Virus record (IMG/VR): IMGVR_UViG_3300045996_000565 | Span: 1 to 46,821 of that record | Strand: one strand, 5' to 3' | Length of the DNA stretch: 46,821 nt | From: a virus | Part shown: positions 44,789-46,821 of the stretch, piece after piece | Layout: each line of letters starts with the position of its first letter | How positions within the stretch are numbered: position 1 is the stretch's first letter | Notes under the pieces: model-generated | Told to the model about the DNA's origin: nothing | The model's database searches: none | The model's input: only the letters and a program-made list of their open reading frames with translations | Program-made: the position numbers and the translations under genes

Positions 44789-45390
44789 TAGTAAACCTCC
44801 GGTAGTGAATAGCGGGACAGGAGTGCATCCACGGCAATGGGGAACTCATTGACGATGTTCCCGACGTTGACCGCCTCGCGGTTCGCGTACAGGTGCCCAA
44901 GAATCAACTTCATTGCCGCACGGATGCTTTCGGGAACGTCAGCGGCGTCGCCGTAGCCAGCCACGAACGTAATGCTGATGGCGTTGGGCTGGGTGCGGAT
45001 GGTCGGCCATGTCTGGTTGTAAGCCAGCCGCACACGCCCAGGCTCAATGGATGTGTCCGCCGCGTATACCCCGGCGCTCAACGTCTGCGTTGCCCCTGCC
45101 GTGTCCACATAGGTGATGCTCGAAACGCTCTGAAGCGGCGGACGGGGGAGCGTGATTTCGTACCAACCGTTTTCTAGCTCGGTGGGAAACTCGTCCAGCT
45201 TGCCAACGAAAGTCGCCGTCACAAACTGGCGGTTGGTACTGGTCTCACAATACTCCCTCGCCGCCGTTATCAGGGAGCCAATCAATTCGTCTTCGTCGTC
45301 GCCATCCACGCGCAGGTGCAACTTCGCCTCGCTCAGCGACAGGGGCTCGCTGGTGGGCAGTACGGATGGCTGATAGGACCGCAGCTTCAT
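44788..45390 (-). CDS. Head-tail connector (HK97 gp6-like)
   Basis: A 200-residue connector. LPTSEPLSLSEAKLHLRVDG followed by DDEDELIGSLITAAREYCET is the defining N-terminal helix block, and the C-terminal helix SIRAAMKLILGHLYANREAV is also conserved. It docks on the portal and starts the neck. Confidence 0.9.
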   Translation of the reverse strand: MKLRSYQPSVLPTSEPLSLSEAKLHLRVDGDDEDELIGSLITAAREYCETSTNRQFVTATFVGKLDEFPTELENGWYEITLPRPPLQSVSSITYVDTAGATQTLSAGVYAADTSIEPGRVRLAYNQTWPTIRTQPNAISITFVAGYGDAADVPESIRAAMKLILGHLYANREAVNVGNIVNEFPIAVDALLSRYSLPEVY

Positions 45391-45605
45391 AGGCCACCCC
45401 TGCGTTTGGTGCGGCGTACTGCCGTCTCCGGTTCCGCACGCTCGGACACCTGCAACACCGCCGGCGGATCCATCGGGATGGGGGTGGTTTCCTCCACCTT
45501 CTCCACCAGCCGTTGCGCGATGAGTTGGTCACGGTACACGCCGGCTGGGGTCAGGATGTCGCCTTTGCGGTAATTGCCGAATGCTCGAATCACACGCACC
45601 TTCAT
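45387..45605 (-). CDS. Small hypothetical in the neck module (72 aa)
   Basis: KVRVIRAFGNYRKGDILTPA is a short strand pair found in many phage neck-region proteins, followed by a helix and a Pro/Arg-rich tail (RRTKRRGGL). ATG and stop overlap neighbours by 4 nt. Likely structural accessory. Confidence 0.65.
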   Translation of the reverse strand: MKVRVIRAFGNYRKGDILTPAGVYRDQLIAQRLVEKVEETTPIPMDPPAVLQVSERAEPETAVRRTKRRGGL

Positions 45606-46821
45606 TCCTCACCCCCATTCCCAAACTCCGGCGCGTCCGCACTGGCCCGCGCCGGAGCTAAGGGGGAACGATTGGTGAACTTGGGGGCGCCCTTCTTGCG
45701 GTACTCCCCGGCGTACTGGTGAACCGGCTGGAACTTCTCGTTCGGCCACGACACCATCAACTGCAAATGCCCCACCCGCACGTTCGGCGCCAGGAACAGC
45801 GTATTGCCGATAGCCTTCCACTGGTTCCAGAAGTAAATATCCTCATCCACCCGCCCCTCTTCCCAGCGGCCTTCCTTGTTGGGCTGGCCGATGAACCACG
45901 GGTGAGGCAACTTCTGCAAAGACTCCACCCGGAACAGGGTCAGCCCGAAGTGCGCCGATGCCACCTTCAGGAGTGGGGCGTCCAGTTCGCTCTGCCGAAG
46001 TTTGTTCCGGGCGTTCCCGTGTTCGTCTTCGATGCGGACGAGGGCACAATCTTCTTCGCGGCGGGCCTGGAGCGGGGCGATTGCGTCCGCCTCCGGATGC
46101 TCAGCCAGCAGGAAACACAGTTCCTTCAGCGTCTCCGCATCAAATACGGAATCGTAGTCAATCGTGAGAAGCCATTCCGCCCCCTCTTCCACGCACCGTT
46201 CCATGCCGCGTTCAAGGCACTGCCCCCAAAACGCCCCCGTCACTGTGGAAAGCGAGATATCCAACTGCGGGAGCACTGACGCGGCACAGAACATATTTTC
46301 GGAGAACGCCAGCCGCGGCATCGACATAACTGCGGCGATCTTCGTGCGCTCCGACTTCGGCAGTACCGGCGCCCCTGCTGTCTTCCTGCCCTGGAGGTTC
46401 AGGCTCACGGGGAGGGCGGCACAGTCTTCGATGGAAGATTTCCACGAGGTGATGGCGTCAAAGCCGGAATCCCTCAGTAGCTTTGCCAGGGATTCGGTGG
46501 TGAACGCGGATTTGTGGAAGTCGTTGGAATCCGTCTGCCCGCCCATCGTGTAGGCGAGTGACATGGGGTGGTCGATGTGTTCAGCAATCCAACGCATGTC
46601 AGGCACGGCAATCTTGATGATGCCGCCCGGCTTGAGAACGCGGCGCCAGTCGGCAATCACCTTCGGGACGGTGCGCCAATCGAAGTGCTCCAGAACATGG
46701 CTGGCGCGGATTACGTCTGCGGATTCGTCGGGGTAGTCGAGCGGGTACGCCTCTTTCCCGATCTTGCGGTCCACCGGGATGTAACCCGGAAGAGGTACGT
46801 CACCTGCACCAATATTCAGTT
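45602..46821 (-). CDS. Methyltransferase-glycosyltransferase fusion (5' end at 1-131)
   Basis: On the circle a 407-residue two-domain enzyme. Residues 1-105 are a short class I methyltransferase (motif I LNIGAG from the left end; VIRASHVLEHFDW and RVLKPGGIIKIAVPDM in the visible part). From about 150 a GT-A-like glycosyltransferase follows: KIAAVMSMPRLAFSENMFCA, the DxD-type LTIDYDSVF near 222, then FGLTLFRVES and DEDIYFWNQWKAIG. It would methylate and transfer sugar to a capsid, neck or host glycan. It is placed between decoration and connector genes. Confidence 0.82.
   Translation of the reverse strand, partial: LNIGAGDVPLPGYIPVDRKIGKEAYPLDYPDESADVIRASHVLEHFDWRTVPKVIADWRRVLKPGGIIKIAVPDMRWIAEHIDHPMSLAYTMGGQTDSNDFHKSAFTTESLAKLLRDSGFDAITSWKSSIEDCAALPVSLNLQGRKTAGAPVLPKSERTKIAAVMSMPRLAFSENMFCAASVLPQLDISLSTVTGAFWGQCLERGMERCVEEGAEWLLTIDYDSVFDAETLKELCFLLAEHPEADAIAPLQARREEDCALVRIEDEHGNARNKLRQSELDAPLLKVASAHFGLTLFRVESLQKLPHPWFIGQPNKEGRWEEGRVDEDIYFWNQWKAIGNTLFLAPNVRVGHLQLMVSWPNEKFQPVHQYAGEYRKKGAPKFTNRSPLAPARASADAPEFGNGGEE
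46695..46821. repeat. Terminal direct repeat, right copy
   Basis: Identical to 1-127. See the left copy. Confidence 0.95.

Noticed and set aside
1-46821. CRISPR array, retroelement or insertion sequence
   Set aside because: No regularly spaced repeats, no reverse transcriptase motif and no transposase were seen on either strand.

Overview
The window is the complete genome of a temperate, tailed, siphovirus-like phage (HK97-type capsid) or an excised prophage, assembled as a circle. Bases 1-127 are repeated exactly at 46695-46821, so the unit circle is 46,694 bp and the linear ends cut one gene (a methyltransferase-glycosyltransferase fusion) that reads across the join. The host cannot be named from sequence alone. 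The best handle is the attachment site next to the integrase: 26241-26302 is the 3' half of a bacterial tRNA-Ser(GCU), which should match the host gene. The DNA looks GC-rich by eye, with strong Shine-Dalgarno sequences, many 4-nt ATGA/GTGA gene overlaps and several GTG/TTG starts.

Layout. Two divergent transcription programmes leave a switch at about 18.2 kb. Leftward (minus strand): a small ribbon-helix-helix (RHH) protein, a PD-(D/E)XK nuclease, an OB/SSB-like pair, a terminator, two ParB-like proteins, a replication initiator, a primase-helicase, small genes, three small beta-rich structural proteins, HNH, small and large terminase, portal, protease, an inserted block (DUF4406-DUF6378 fusion, metallophosphoesterase, winged-helix protein, zinc ribbon, micropeptide), major capsid, decoration-like protein. 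Across the join it continues with the methyltransferase-glycosyltransferase, connectors, tail tube, tail chaperones with a -1 frameshift, tape measure and distal tail proteins down to 38.2 kb. A second leftward block (37.6-27.9 kb) holds a lysis-like cluster of small membrane and lipoproteins, a HAD hydrolase, an alpha/beta-hydrolase-like protein, DUF5662, a secreted glycosidase-like protein, a large tailspike and an FkbM-like methyltransferase.

Rightward (plus strand, 18.3-27.9 kb): a second RHH-like protein, a strong promoter at 18965, many small early/accessory genes including an ASCH protein and a DUF1064 nuclease, then an AlpA-like excisionase, a tyrosine integrase, attP and a GIY-YIG/zinc-ribbon cargo group. 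Two plus-strand islands sit inside the leftward region: an HTH protein (28867-29103) and a secreted small protein with its own promoter (37849-38196).

Most notable: the divergent RHH switch and a TGTTC/GAACA half-site that recurs at three promoter regions; the tRNA-Ser attP; a programmed -1 frameshift site with hairpin; stable hairpins bracketing the capsid and decoration genes, one burying the capsid ribosome binding site; glycan-related enzymes in the head and tail-fibre modules; and several very small genes, including a 24-residue membrane peptide and a 52-residue zinc ribbon. Functions given for small proteins are mostly structural descriptions, not proven roles.
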